The notes under the pieces: model-generated
What the model was told of the DNA's origin: nothing
Database searches by the model: none
What the model saw: only the letters and a program-made list of their open reading frames with translations
Position numbers and translations under genes: made by a program
NCBI GenBank assembly: GCA_030550025.1
Contig: JAUQQC010000017.1
Span: 1 to 46,730, forward strand
Direction of reading: 5' to 3'
Length of the DNA stretch: 46,730 nucleotides
From: Acidobacteriota bacterium
GTDB lineage: Bacteria > Acidobacteriota > Blastocatellia > HR10
Part shown: in pieces, positions 20,570 through 28,857 of the stretch
Numbering within the stretch: position 1 is the first letter of the stretch
How the letters are laid out: each line of letters starts with the position of its first letter

Positions 20570-21255
20570 AGCACGTCGTGAACGGAGGTGAGCGCGCGAT
20601 GCAAGCGCCGGACATCCTCAGCGCCCAGCACGACCGTCACATCGCCGATCTCGTGAAAGGAGCCGGAGAGATACGGCCGCAACCACTCGCGCGCGCGGCG
20701 CTCATCTCGCGCATCCGAGACGACGAGCACGGGCTTGGAGCGCTGCGTGTCATAAGCGTGTTTGAGCTTAGCGAGGGCACTCTCCAACTTCCCGTGCACT
20801 TGAACCTCGAACACATGGCTCAAGCGCGGCGACAATGGGCTGTCCTTCCACACCACGTCATAGCGCTCGTGCTCTCGCTCGGCATGCTTGCCGAGCAGTC
20901 GCCCGATCTCCACGAGCATCGTCTGCAATGCCTCGTGCGAGAGCGCGCGTCGAGGGGATTCCGCTGGTGGCGGCTCCACGAGCATCTTCTCGGCCTCGGC
21001 GCGTTGGCGGCCGCGCTCGGTGAGCGTCCATCGTCCCGCTTCCCGCCGAAGTTCGCCCTTCTTCACCAAGCGAGCCCCCGCCCGTTGCACCAATGCTCGC
21101 CATCGCGCCGAAGCATGATCCCGCTCTTTCTCGTCCAGGTGAGGAAAATACGCCAGGAGTCGCCGATAGAGGACGCGAAGGCGCTCTTGGCCACCAAGCG
21201 CCAACAGCTCTTGCAGGATCGGTCCCTCTAATCGAACGCTCTCCGGCAACGCCAT
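20551..21255 (-). CDS. Mrr_N-like winged-helix protein with possible nuclease-fold C-terminus
   Basis: 234 residues. The N-terminal 90 resemble the winged helix of Mrr-type restriction proteins: a PESVRLEGPILQELLALGG opening, then RWTLTERGRQRAE at the wing. The C-terminal half has DVVWK (Asp133) and FEVQVHGKLESALAKLKHAYD (Glu150, Gln152), then KPVLVVSD. The D...E-x-Q spacing and following helix resemble the PD-(D/E)xK nuclease fold, but this is inference and the catalytic Lys is not certain. ATG 21255 is preferred over TTG 21270. It overlaps mutS by 19 bases and has its own promoter, hinting at a DNA-repair-linked role. Confidence 0.65.
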   Translation of the reverse strand: MALPESVRLEGPILQELLALGGQERLRVLYRRLLAYFPHLDEKERDHASARWRALVQRAGARLVKKGELRREAGRWTLTERGRQRAEAEKMLVEPPPAESPRRALSHEALQTMLVEIGRLLGKHAEREHERYDVVWKDSPLSPRLSHVFEVQVHGKLESALAKLKHAYDTQRSKPVLVVSDARDERRAREWLRPYLSGSFHEIGDVTVVLGAEDVRRLHRALTSVHDVLCGILT

Positions 21256-21281
21256 AGCTTGCGGCCTCAAAACGTGGGAAT

Positions 21282-21310
21282 GTTATATCACACGTCGCCT
21301 CGATCCTCAA
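21282..21310 (-). promoter_or_regulatory. Promoter of the Mrr_N-like gene and mutS
   Basis: TTGAGG (21305-21310 on the minus strand), 17 bases, then TATAAC (21282-21287). The -35 sits on the lgt stop codon, so mutS need not depend on the ileS-lspA-lgt transcript. Confidence 0.65.
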
Positions 21311-22134
21311 TTCCCGCGTGGGAGGGACGAGCGTTCGCCTTTTGCCGAGATCGCCGCTTCCGGCCGATGCCTCGAGAGCCGAACGTAGAAGAAGAGGGCG
21401 GCCAGCATCAGGCCGATGGAGAGAAATTGCGAAGTCGAGAGCGGACCGACCCATCCGCGCCAATCATCTCGCCAGAATTCGATGACCAGCCGCAGCGCGC
21501 CGTAGAGGAACATGTAAGCGAGGATCACCTGGCCGGGGAAGGCGCGCCGCTTTCGCACTCGAAGGAGGAACAGAAAGAGGACGAATGCCGCCGCCGCTTC
21601 ATAGAGCTGCGTCGGATGCAGGCGCACGCCCGTGGGAGTGCCGACGAATTGGCGAGCGATTTCCGGGAACTCCACCCCCCACCAGGCTGCGGTCGGCTTC
21701 CCCCAACAGCAGCCAGCGGAGAAACAACCGAGCCGTCCGAGCCCAAGCCCCAACGCGGCGCTTGGTGCGAACGCATCGGCCGTCCGCCACCACGGGAGTT
21801 GATACCGTCGGGCGAGCCAAAGGGCCACGGCCAATCCGCCGAGGAATCCGCCCAGGTACACGCCACCCGAGCGCAGGAGATCGAAGGAGAGAAGCAATCG
21901 CCACTTGTCCTCGTGGAGGTTCCACTCGGTGATGACCATCAACGCGCGCGCGCCGATCAAGCCGCCCAGTAGCGCGCCGATCCCGAAGTTGAACAGATGC
22001 GCGCGATCCAATCCATCGGCTTCGCCCAACCGCAGCGCCAGCCACAACCCGAGGACGAAAGCGAGCGCTTGGAGAGCGCCATAGGTGTAGATTGGGATGT
22101 TCAGATACGGCAGGCGGAAGAGTTCCGGGTGCAT
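21307..22134 (-). CDS. lgt: Prolipoprotein diacylglyceryl transferase
   Basis: 275 residues with about seven membrane segments. It transfers diacylglycerol from phosphatidylglycerol to the lipobox cysteine of prolipoproteins, the first step of lipoprotein maturation. Motifs are IGARALMVI, RSGGVYLGGFLGG, then LGLGLGRLGCFSAGCCWGKP and HPTQLYEA. The HGG histidine of the E. coli enzyme is Ser here (RSGG), as I recall for many Lgt outside Proteobacteria. ATG 22134 is preferred over GTG 22140 because GGAG is better spaced to it. It starts 12 bases after lspA, so two consecutive lipoprotein-processing enzymes are co-expressed. A predicted client lies at 41532-43133. Confidence 0.93.
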   Translation of the reverse strand: MHPELFRLPYLNIPIYTYGALQALAFVLGLWLALRLGEADGLDRAHLFNFGIGALLGGLIGARALMVITEWNLHEDKWRLLLSFDLLRSGGVYLGGFLGGLAVALWLARRYQLPWWRTADAFAPSAALGLGLGRLGCFSAGCCWGKPTAAWWGVEFPEIARQFVGTPTGVRLHPTQLYEAAAAFVLFLFLLRVRKRRAFPGQVILAYMFLYGALRLVIEFWRDDWRGWVGPLSTSQFLSIGLMLAALFFYVRLSRHRPEAAISAKGERSSLPRGN

Positions 22135-22146
22135 CGTCACGCGCTC

Positions 22147-22650
22147 CTAGGGGAGCCCTTCATCGGCCTGACGGCGCCAGCGCGTCTCCGAGGAGGGACG
22201 CAGCGCATCGGCCAACAGCAGCAGCGCGCCCGTCGTGATGACCACATCAGCGAGATTAAACGTCGGCCATCGGTAGTGGCCGATGAAGAGGTCCAGGAAG
22301 TCCACGACGGCACCACGAAAGAGCCGATCCGTGAGATTCCCAAGCACCCCTCCGAGCACCAGCGCCAGTCCCCACTGCATCAGCCGTTCCTGAACGGGCG
22401 TGCGTATGGCGTAAAGCGCAATGCCCAAGGCCGCGATCAGCGAGATGAGTGAGAGGATCCATCGTCCATCCTCTCCAGCATCGGCGAAGAGGCCCCAGGC
22501 GATCCCGGCGTTCTCGACATAGGTCAGATGGAGCAAACCGGGAATGATGGGAAGACTCGGCTCATGCTTGAGCCCCGCCGCCAGATGCTTCGTGTATTGG
22601 TCGGCCGCGTAGATCGCCAAGGCCAGGGCGAAGTAATGCGGCTTTCTCAT
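22147..22650 (-). CDS. lspA: Lipoprotein signal peptidase (signal peptidase II)
   Basis: 167 residues with four membrane helices. It removes the signal peptide of diacylglyceryl-modified prolipoproteins. Landmarks are AADQYTKHL in helix 1, LTYVENAGIAWGLF, then the catalytic aspartates in GNLTDRLFRGAVVDFLD and FNLADVVITTG. The ATG at 22650 overlaps the ileS stop as ATGA, the classical ileS-lspA arrangement. The open frame extends further upstream inside ileS and should be ignored. lgt follows directly. Confidence 0.94.
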   Translation of the reverse strand: MRKPHYFALALAIYAADQYTKHLAAGLKHEPSLPIIPGLLHLTYVENAGIAWGLFADAGEDGRWILSLISLIAALGIALYAIRTPVQERLMQWGLALVLGGVLGNLTDRLFRGAVVDFLDLFIGHYRWPTFNLADVVITTGALLLLADALRPSSETRWRRQADEGLP

Positions 22651-25457
22651 TGTACGCGCGCTTCGCTCCATTCGGCTTCCAACTCCTCCAGCACGGCCAT
22701 GCATCGCGCGCACACGGTCGGATAGCGAGCGTTCGCGCCGACGGTCGGCGAGTAGTTCCAGCATCGCTCGCACTTCTGGCCATCGGCGCGCGTGACCGCG
22801 ATGGTGAGTCCATCCCCCGCGCCCTTGTGCAACTCGACTTGCGAGACGATGAAGATGGCGCGCAACTGATCGCCGAAGCTCGCGAGGAAGTCGTAGAGGG
22901 CGTCGCCGGCCATGAGCGTCACTTTCGCTTCCAGCGACGCGCCGATGAGCTTCTCAGCGCGCTTCTCCTCGAGCGCTTTCAACACGTGGTCGCGCACATC
23001 CAGGAGCCGATGCCAGCGCGCCAGTAGCTCCGCCTCACCAGGCCGCTCTTCGACCGTCGGGAATTCGGCCATGTGCACCGACGGCAGCTCGCGGTTCGCC
23101 GATCCCGGCATCACCTCCCAAATCTCATCGGCGGTGAAGACGAGGATCGGCGCGAGCAGGCGCGTGAGGGCATCCAGCAGGCGAAACAGCGCCGTCTGCG
23201 CACTGCGCCGCCCGCGCGATTTCGGCGCGAAGGTGTAGAGCCGATCCTTCAGGATGTCGAAGTAGATCGCCGACAGTTCCGATGCGCAGAAGGTGTAGAG
23301 GGCGTGATAGGCCAGGTGGAATTCATACGCCTCATATGCGGCGAGGACCTTGCGGATGAGCTGGTTCAACTCCGCCAGAATCCACCGATCCAACTCCTCC
23401 ATCTCCTCGTAGGGGATGGCATCTGCTGCCGGATCGAAGTCGTAGAGGTTGTTCACCAGGTAGCAGGCCGTGTTGCGAATCTTCCGATACGCCTCGATGA
23501 GGCGCGTGAGGATCTCCTCCGAGATGCGGACGTCCTCATGATAATCGGATGAGGCGACCCAAAGGCGCAGGATTTCGGCGCCACTTCGGGCGATGACCTC
23601 CTGCGGCTCGATCACGTTCCCCTTGGATTTGGACATCTTCTGTCCTTCGGCGTCCACCGTCCATCCCGAAGTGATGACCGTGCGGTAGGGGGGGGCGCCC
23701 TTCACTTCCAAGGCGACAAGGAGCGAGGAGTTGAACCAGCCGCGAAATTGGTCCCCGCCTTCCAGATAGACATCGGCTGGCCATGGCAGCCCTCGTCGGT
23801 CGAGGACGGCCAGATGGCTCGTCCCCGAATCGAGCCAGACATCGAGGATATCGGTCTCCTTTCGGAACGCCGTTCCCCCGCACTGCGGGCAGCGCGTGCC
23901 CTCCGGGAGGAAATATTCGGGCTCGCGCTCGTACCAGACGTCAGCGCCTTCGCGCTCGAAGATGCGAGCGACACGCTCGATGAGATTCGGATCGGCCAGG
24001 ATGGCTTCGCACGTCTGGCAGTAGAAGACCGTGATCGGCACTCCCCAGGCGCGCTGCCGCGAGATGCACCAATCCGGGCGCGTGCGAATGGCATTGCGCA
24101 TGCGCTCCAGGCCCCAACGGGGGATCCAGTGGACGCGTTCGATGGCTTCCAGCGCGCGCTGCCGCAGCCCCGTCTTCTCCATCGAGATGAACCATTGCGG
24201 CGTCGCGCGGAAGATGACGGGATTATGGCATCGCCAGCAGTGCGGATACATGTGCACGATCTCCTCGGCAGCCAGCAGCATCCCGACCTCGCGCAGGTGC
24301 CCGATGATCGGCCCGTTCGCCTCGAAGACCTGCATCCCGGCGAAGTGTTCGACCTCGGGCGTGAATCGGCCCTGTGCGTCCACGGGCGAGTAGACCGGAA
24401 GCCCGTACCGCTGGCCGAGCACATAGTCTTCGTAGCCGTGCCCGGGCGCCGTGTGCACGCATCCGGTCCCTGCCTCCAGCGTGACGTGTTCGCCGAGCAT
24501 GAGCAGCGATTGGCGCGCCAAGAACGGATGGCGCGCCTGAAGCCGATCCAACTTCCACCCCTTCACGACGGCGAGCGGACGCGGATCGCGCCACCCGAGC
24601 TTCTCCGCCACGCGCGGGAGCAGTTCCGTCGCGACGATGTAGACCTCGTCGCCCACTTCAACGGCGCTGTAGTCGAAGCCCGGATTGAAGGCGATCCCCA
24701 AATTCGCCGGCAAGGTCCACGGCGTCGTCGTCCAGATGACGATCGAGACGCGTCGGCCCGCGAGCGCCGGATCGATCTCGGTCGGGTCCGAATCCAGGGG
24801 AAACTTCACATAGATCGAGGGGCTGGTGTGCTCCTCGTACTCGATCTCCGCTTCGGCCAGGGCCGTCTGACAATGAATGCACCAATGGACGGCGCGCAGG
24901 CCCTTGTAGACGCTCCCCCGCTCGAGGAATTTCCCGAGCACGCGCACGATGTCGGCCTGATAGCGCGGGTCCATGGTGTAGTAGGGATGCTCGAAGTCGC
25001 CGAAGACGCCCAAGCGTTGAAATTCCTCCGACTGCGCCCGCATGTAGTACTCCGCCAAGTGCCGCGCTTCGCGTCGAATCTCCAGGATGGACAACTCGGC
25101 TTTGCGCCGTCCGAGCTTCTCATCCACCTGGATCTCGATCGGCAGACCGTGGCAATCCCATCCCGGGATGAAGGGGCATTGATACCCCATCATCGTGCGC
25201 GTCTTCACGATCAAATCCTTCAGGATCTTGTTCAGCGCGTGCCCGATGTGAATGTGGCCATTGGCGTAGGGCGGACCATCGTGCAAGATGAAGAGCGGGC
25301 GATCGCGCCGCGCTTCCAAGATGCGCTCGTACAGGCGCATCTCTTTCCACCGACGCAGGCGCGCCGGTTCTGATTCTATGAGGTTCGCCTTCATCGGCAG
25401 GATCTTCTTCGGGAGATTGATCGTCTGCTTGAGATCGAGTGGGGCTCGTGTCGTCAT
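22647..25457 (-). CDS. ileS: Isoleucyl-tRNA synthetase
   Basis: 936 residues of a class Ia synthetase that charges tRNA-Ile. The HIGH motif is in DGPPYANGHIHIGHALNK (about 60-77), followed by FIPGWDCHGLPIE. A long CP1 editing domain includes WTTTPWTLPANLGIAF and HTAPGHGYED. KMSKS lies in DAEGQKMSKSKGN. The C-terminus carries the zinc cluster CERCW and CARC, typical of the bacterial type. Its 5' end overlaps the DUF948-like gene by four bases and its 3' end overlaps lspA by four, so the order is DUF948-like, ileS, lspA, lgt. Confidence 0.96.
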   Translation of the reverse strand: MTTRAPLDLKQTINLPKKILPMKANLIESEPARLRRWKEMRLYERILEARRDRPLFILHDGPPYANGHIHIGHALNKILKDLIVKTRTMMGYQCPFIPGWDCHGLPIEIQVDEKLGRRKAELSILEIRREARHLAEYYMRAQSEEFQRLGVFGDFEHPYYTMDPRYQADIVRVLGKFLERGSVYKGLRAVHWCIHCQTALAEAEIEYEEHTSPSIYVKFPLDSDPTEIDPALAGRRVSIVIWTTTPWTLPANLGIAFNPGFDYSAVEVGDEVYIVATELLPRVAEKLGWRDPRPLAVVKGWKLDRLQARHPFLARQSLLMLGEHVTLEAGTGCVHTAPGHGYEDYVLGQRYGLPVYSPVDAQGRFTPEVEHFAGMQVFEANGPIIGHLREVGMLLAAEEIVHMYPHCWRCHNPVIFRATPQWFISMEKTGLRQRALEAIERVHWIPRWGLERMRNAIRTRPDWCISRQRAWGVPITVFYCQTCEAILADPNLIERVARIFEREGADVWYEREPEYFLPEGTRCPQCGGTAFRKETDILDVWLDSGTSHLAVLDRRGLPWPADVYLEGGDQFRGWFNSSLLVALEVKGAPPYRTVITSGWTVDAEGQKMSKSKGNVIEPQEVIARSGAEILRLWVASSDYHEDVRISEEILTRLIEAYRKIRNTACYLVNNLYDFDPAADAIPYEEMEELDRWILAELNQLIRKVLAAYEAYEFHLAYHALYTFCASELSAIYFDILKDRLYTFAPKSRGRRSAQTALFRLLDALTRLLAPILVFTADEIWEVMPGSANRELPSVHMAEFPTVEERPGEAELLARWHRLLDVRDHVLKALEEKRAEKLIGASLEAKVTLMAGDALYDFLASFGDQLRAIFIVSQVELHKGAGDGLTIAVTRADGQKCERCWNYSPTVGANARYPTVCARCMAVLEELEAEWSEARVQ

Positions 25458-25987
25458 CCGATGAACAACTCCTCGTCGTGATAAGCCCGATCCACGGATT
25501 TCCGGCGACCGGCGAAGAGCACGCCGGCAGCGCGCCGGATGGCCGTCGTCAGATAGTGAATCTCTCGAACGGGCTCCAGGATCTGTCGCTGGATGATGGC
25601 CGTCGTCTCATCCACGCGCTCGGTCGTGCGCGTGACCAGGTCATCGAGCTGCTCGACCTTGTTACGGAGGACGAGGACCGTGTCGCGCAGCAGTCCGCGC
25701 ACTTCGAGCGCCTGCCGATGGACCATATCCGTCAACTCGTTGGCCGTCGTCGCAATGGCGCGCACGACGGGGCGTGCCTCTCCAACGAGCGCAGCGATGG
25801 CGCCGCGCGCATCGCTCAAGACGCCGTGCGCTTCGTTGAGCATGGCGTTCAAGCGTTCGTTCATCTGTTGGGAATTCACCATCAGGGCCTTGAGCGTCTC
25901 GTTGATGCGCCAGAGGAAGATGATGTTGGAGGCGAAGACGACGAGGACGGCAATCGCGATCACCCATTCAAAGACGGCATGTCCCAC
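25454..25987 (-). CDS. DUF948-like membrane-anchored coiled-coil protein
   Basis: 177 residues. One N-terminal membrane helix (about 7-27, WVIAIAVLVVFASNIIFLW) is followed by a long predicted coiled coil with heptad-like residues (NEAHGVLSDARGAIAALVGE, then NKVEQLDDLVTRTTERVDET). This resembles DUF948 proteins, often found beside YtxH genes, and both are present here in order. Its stop overlaps the ileS start (ATGA). A structural or envelope-stress role is likely, but the function is unknown. Confidence 0.7.
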   Translation of the reverse strand: MGHAVFEWVIAIAVLVVFASNIIFLWRINETLKALMVNSQQMNERLNAMLNEAHGVLSDARGAIAALVGEARPVVRAIATTANELTDMVHRQALEVRGLLRDTVLVLRNKVEQLDDLVTRTTERVDETTAIIQRQILEPVREIHYLTTAIRRAAGVLFAGRRKSVDRAYHDEELFIG

Positions 25988-26011
25988 GGTCCGCTTCTCC
26001 TTGGCGGGGGC

Positions 26012-26350
26012 TCATCCTTCGGCTTCCGCTTTGCGCTTCTCCTCGCGATAGGCTTGTCGGCCCGCTTCGATGGCCGCCGAGAGGCGCTCTCGGGTTTCGA
26101 CCACACGCTCCTTAGCTTCTTCCGCGAGCGCGGCCGCTTTCTCGCGCCCGGTCTCCACCAGCTCCTTCGCGCGCTCGCGCGCCGTCTCATAGGCCTCGCT
26201 CGCCTTCTCCAAGCCCCGCCGCGTCTTCTCGGCGATGTCCTCTCGCAGCTCGCGCCCGGACTTTGGAGCGAAGAGCAGGGCAACGACCGCCCCCAGACCG
26301 AATCCGATCAGAAAATAGGTCAATCGGCTGGCCCCATTATTCTCCGCCAT
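26012..26350 (-). CDS. YtxH domain-containing protein
   Basis: 112 residues. The N-terminal segment LTYFLIGFGLGAVVALLFAP is a glycine-rich membrane helix, followed at once by KSGRELREDIAEKTRRGLEK, the YtxH signature. The rest is a highly charged Glu/Ala/Arg coiled coil. GAGGAGGGC precedes ATG 26350. Such proteins in Gram-positives are linked to general stress; here the role is unproven. It is the first gene of the run YtxH, DUF948-like, ileS, lspA, lgt, preceded by its own promoter. Confidence 0.85.
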   Translation of the reverse strand: MAENNGASRLTYFLIGFGLGAVVALLFAPKSGRELREDIAEKTRRGLEKASEAYETARERAKELVETGREKAAALAEEAKERVVETRERLSAAIEAGRQAYREEKRKAEAEG

Positions 26351-26385
26351 AATGCCCTCCTCGCATGTTGGACATTCACCCGTTC

Positions 26386-26415
26386 AGTTTACCTGGCTTT
26401 CTGGAGATCCGTCAA
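26386..26415 (-). promoter_or_regulatory. Promoter of the YtxH-DUF948-ileS-lspA-lgt operon
   Basis: On the minus strand TTGACG (26410-26415), 18 bases, then TAAACT (26386-26391), the same boxes as at guaB. Initiation is predicted about 30 bases before the YtxH start codon. Confidence 0.75.
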
Positions 26416-26443
26416 TGAAGCGTCGCATCCTCGCTGACGCGGC

Positions 26444-27133
26444 TCACTCCTCGTCCGATCGGGCGCGGAAGAGCACCACGGCAGCCAAGATGAAGGCGAA
26501 GGCCGGAAAGCTCGTGACCGGCGAGAGATCGATGGGCCCGTCCGCCGAAGCCATCACCTGCGCGAGGATCAGCAGCACGGCACTCAGCAGGAAGAGATAG
26601 CCGACGATGACTTCCAAAAGGTGCCGGCTCTTCTGGAAGAGGAATCCGTAGAGGGCATAGGCGACAATGCTCGCTCGATTGACCAAGAGCCCATGCAACA
26701 GGTGCAGGTCCAGAAGCCGACGCGCTTCCTGGATCAACTCTAATCGCGCCGTGTACTCGGTCGTCGCGACGAAGCGAAGCGCTACCGAGGTCAGCTGATG
26801 CCCAGACGTTTGCCGGATCAGGAGGATTCCGCTCAGGAGAATCCCCGAGAGCAAGGCCAGCAGCGAGAGATACCGCGCTCGATGATGAAGGTAGAGGTAG
26901 AAGGCGAACATCAACGAGATCATGAGCAGAACAGGCAGATAACTCACCAGTACAAGCAGGTGCGGGCCACCTCCGGCGAGCCGCCGCAAGAGGTGTTCCA
27001 GGTCCTCTTCTGACAAGCGTTCCAAGGCGCGCGCGCTCAAGAGCCCAGCGCTCCAAAAGAAGTTCGCCGCCACTCCCAAACAAAAGAGCGCGTTCATTCG
27101 GTAGAAGAGCCGTTCGGTATCCATCATCGGCAT
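26444..27133 (-). CDS. Multi-pass membrane protein of unknown function
   Basis: 229 residues. Hydrophobic segments suggest about six membrane helices: NALFCLGVAANFFWSAGLL, LVLVSYLPVLLMISLMFAFY, LSLLALLSGILLSGILLI, LEVIVGYLFLLSAVLLILA and FPAFAFILAAVVLF among them. Charged loops are Arg-rich. It shows no motif I recognise. The start is taken as the ATG at 27133, which overlaps the gltX stop as TGATG; ATG 27127 is also possible. Overlap with gltX implies co-transcription rather than shared function. Confidence 0.7.
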   Translation of the reverse strand: MPMMDTERLFYRMNALFCLGVAANFFWSAGLLSARALERLSEEDLEHLLRRLAGGGPHLLVLVSYLPVLLMISLMFAFYLYLHHRARYLSLLALLSGILLSGILLIRQTSGHQLTSVALRFVATTEYTARLELIQEARRLLDLHLLHGLLVNRASIVAYALYGFLFQKSRHLLEVIVGYLFLLSAVLLILAQVMASADGPIDLSPVTSFPAFAFILAAVVLFRARSDEE

Positions 27134-28659
27134 CAGCGCGACGGCGATTCTGCTCGCACGCGCTCGGCCCACGTCAGGAACGTCCGAAGCCGTTCGCGCA
27201 CTGAGGGGATCGGTTGGGGGAGAGGGAGCGTCGAACCGATCTCGTAGATCGGGACGAGTTTGTCCAACTCCGGCCCGGAGGGACGGCCGGTGAGCGCGAC
27301 CCGAATCGGGTGAAAGAGGGCGCGTCCTTTGCGTCCCGTCTGTTCGCGGACACGAGCGGCCGCCGCGCGAAAAGTCTCGGTCGTGACCTCGGGGACATCG
27401 GCCAGTTCCTGTCCCAATCGAGCGAGGACATCGAGGGCGCCCGGATCCTCCACGACTTCCTGAACCTCCGGGTACGCGAGCGCGGTCGAGAGCTCGTACT
27501 CGAAGATGATCCGCGTCTCCTCGACGATCTGCGAGAGATGCTCCAGATGGGTGAGCACGGCGTCTACGACGCGGCGGAGCCATTCTCGGGTCGCTGTATC
27601 CACGGGTGTGGGGAGGCGTCCCGCCCGTTGCAGATAGGGCAGGACGGCCGTCACCAGCTCATCAAGCGGTTTCGCCTTCAGATAGGTGCGATTCATCCAC
27701 TTGAGCTTCTGTTGATCGAAGATCGCCGGCGCCTTGGAGACGTTCTCCAAAGCGAACAGCTGCAAAAGTTGCTCGCGCGAGAGGATCTCGCCGACCTCTT
27801 GCGGCGGCGCCCAGCCGAGCAGGGCGAGGAAGTTGAAGAGGGCTTCGGGCACGTATCCCTGTTCGCGGAATTCGCGAAGCGCCGTCGCGCCGTGTCGCTT
27901 GGAGAGCTTCGTCCCGTCGGCCCCGAGGATCGTCGAGAGATGGGCGAAGACCGGCGGCGTAGCCCCCAAGGCCTCATAGAGCAGGAGCTGCCGTGGGGTA
28001 TTCGGCAGATGCCCATCGCCGCGGATCACGTGCGTGATGCGCATGAGCAGATCGTCTACGACGACGGCGAAATTGTAGACGGGCCAACCGTCGGATTTCA
28101 GGATGACGAAATCCCCGATGACCTCAGCATCCCATCGCACGGGACCGCGCACGACGTCCTCCCAGACGATGGACCCCGAGCGCACGCGAAAACGCAGCAC
28201 GTGGGGCTCTCCCGCTTCCGCTCGCTCGCGCGCCTCCGAGTCGGGGAGGCGCCGACACCGTCCCCCGTAGCGATACGGACGGTTCTCCGCTCGCGCGCGT
28301 TCGCGTTCCCGTTCTAACTCCTCTTCCGTGCAGAAGCACCGATACGCCCAGCCCGCGTCGAGCAACCGCTCGGCATATTCCCGATAGAGGGTCAGGCGTT
28401 CGCTCTGCCGATACGGGCCGAAGTCTCCGCCAACATCCGGGCCTTCATCCCAATCCAGGCCGAGCCAGCGCAAGTCTTCCAGAATGTGCTCCTCGTACTC
28501 TCGGCGCGAGCGCTCCACGTCCGTGTCCTCAATGCGCAGGATGAAGCTGCCACCGCGCTGTCGCGCGAAGAGCCAGTTATAGAGCGCCGTCCGCACGTTT
28601 CCAACGTGAAGCTCTCCCGTTGGACTTGGCGCGAAGCGTACCCGCACGGTCATGGCCAT
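27133..28659 (-). CDS. gltX: Glutamyl-tRNA synthetase
   Basis: 508 residues of a class Ib synthetase charging tRNA-Glu. The nucleotide-binding motif is FAPSPTGELHVGNVRTALYN and the KMSKS-equivalent is TKLSKRHGATA. LRIEDTDVERSR holds the glutamate-recognition arginines. The C-terminal helical anticodon-binding domain contains HLEHLSQIVEETRI and GRKGRALFHPIRVALTG, as in bacterial GluRS. ATG 28659 and ATG 28653 are both possible; AGAGG is spaced for the first. A membrane-protein gene overlaps the stop. Confidence 0.95.
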   Translation of the reverse strand: MAMTVRVRFAPSPTGELHVGNVRTALYNWLFARQRGGSFILRIEDTDVERSRREYEEHILEDLRWLGLDWDEGPDVGGDFGPYRQSERLTLYREYAERLLDAGWAYRCFCTEEELERERERARAENRPYRYGGRCRRLPDSEARERAEAGEPHVLRFRVRSGSIVWEDVVRGPVRWDAEVIGDFVILKSDGWPVYNFAVVVDDLLMRITHVIRGDGHLPNTPRQLLLYEALGATPPVFAHLSTILGADGTKLSKRHGATALREFREQGYVPEALFNFLALLGWAPPQEVGEILSREQLLQLFALENVSKAPAIFDQQKLKWMNRTYLKAKPLDELVTAVLPYLQRAGRLPTPVDTATREWLRRVVDAVLTHLEHLSQIVEETRIIFEYELSTALAYPEVQEVVEDPGALDVLARLGQELADVPEVTTETFRAAAARVREQTGRKGRALFHPIRVALTGRPSGPELDKLVPIYEIGSTLPLPQPIPSVRERLRTFLTWAERVRAESPSR

Positions 28660-28727
28660 ATTCTCCGCCTCTTGCGATTCTCGCTCTCGCGAGCAGAACT
28701 CGAAGGTCGCCTTCGTCCTTCGGGCTT

Positions 28728-28733
28728 ATTATA
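28728..28733 (-). promoter_or_regulatory. -10 box of the gltX promoter
   Basis: TATAAT on the minus strand, 69 bases before the gltX start. The -35 is poor (TCGATT near 28751-28756 for 17 bases). It lies back to back with the plus-strand promoter at 28748. A hairpin, CTCGC-GAGA-GCGAG, lies in the predicted leader. Confidence 0.5.
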
Positions 28734-28747
28734 GTCGGGGGGGAGCC

Positions 28748-28776
28748 TTGAATCGAAGGGGATTTTGGGATAGCAT
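28748..28776 (+). promoter_or_regulatory. Promoter of the NrdD-like gene
   Basis: TTGAAT (28748-28753), 17 bases, then TAGCAT (28771-28776). It overlaps the presumed -35 region of the divergent gltX promoter, so one bound protein could affect both genes. Confidence 0.65.
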
Positions 28777-28857
28777 GAACGGCCAAACGGAGGAGGGGAT
28801 TGAGGCCATCGTCCGCTGGTGGTCGGGGATATGGAGAGGGAGGAGGCACAAGAAGCA

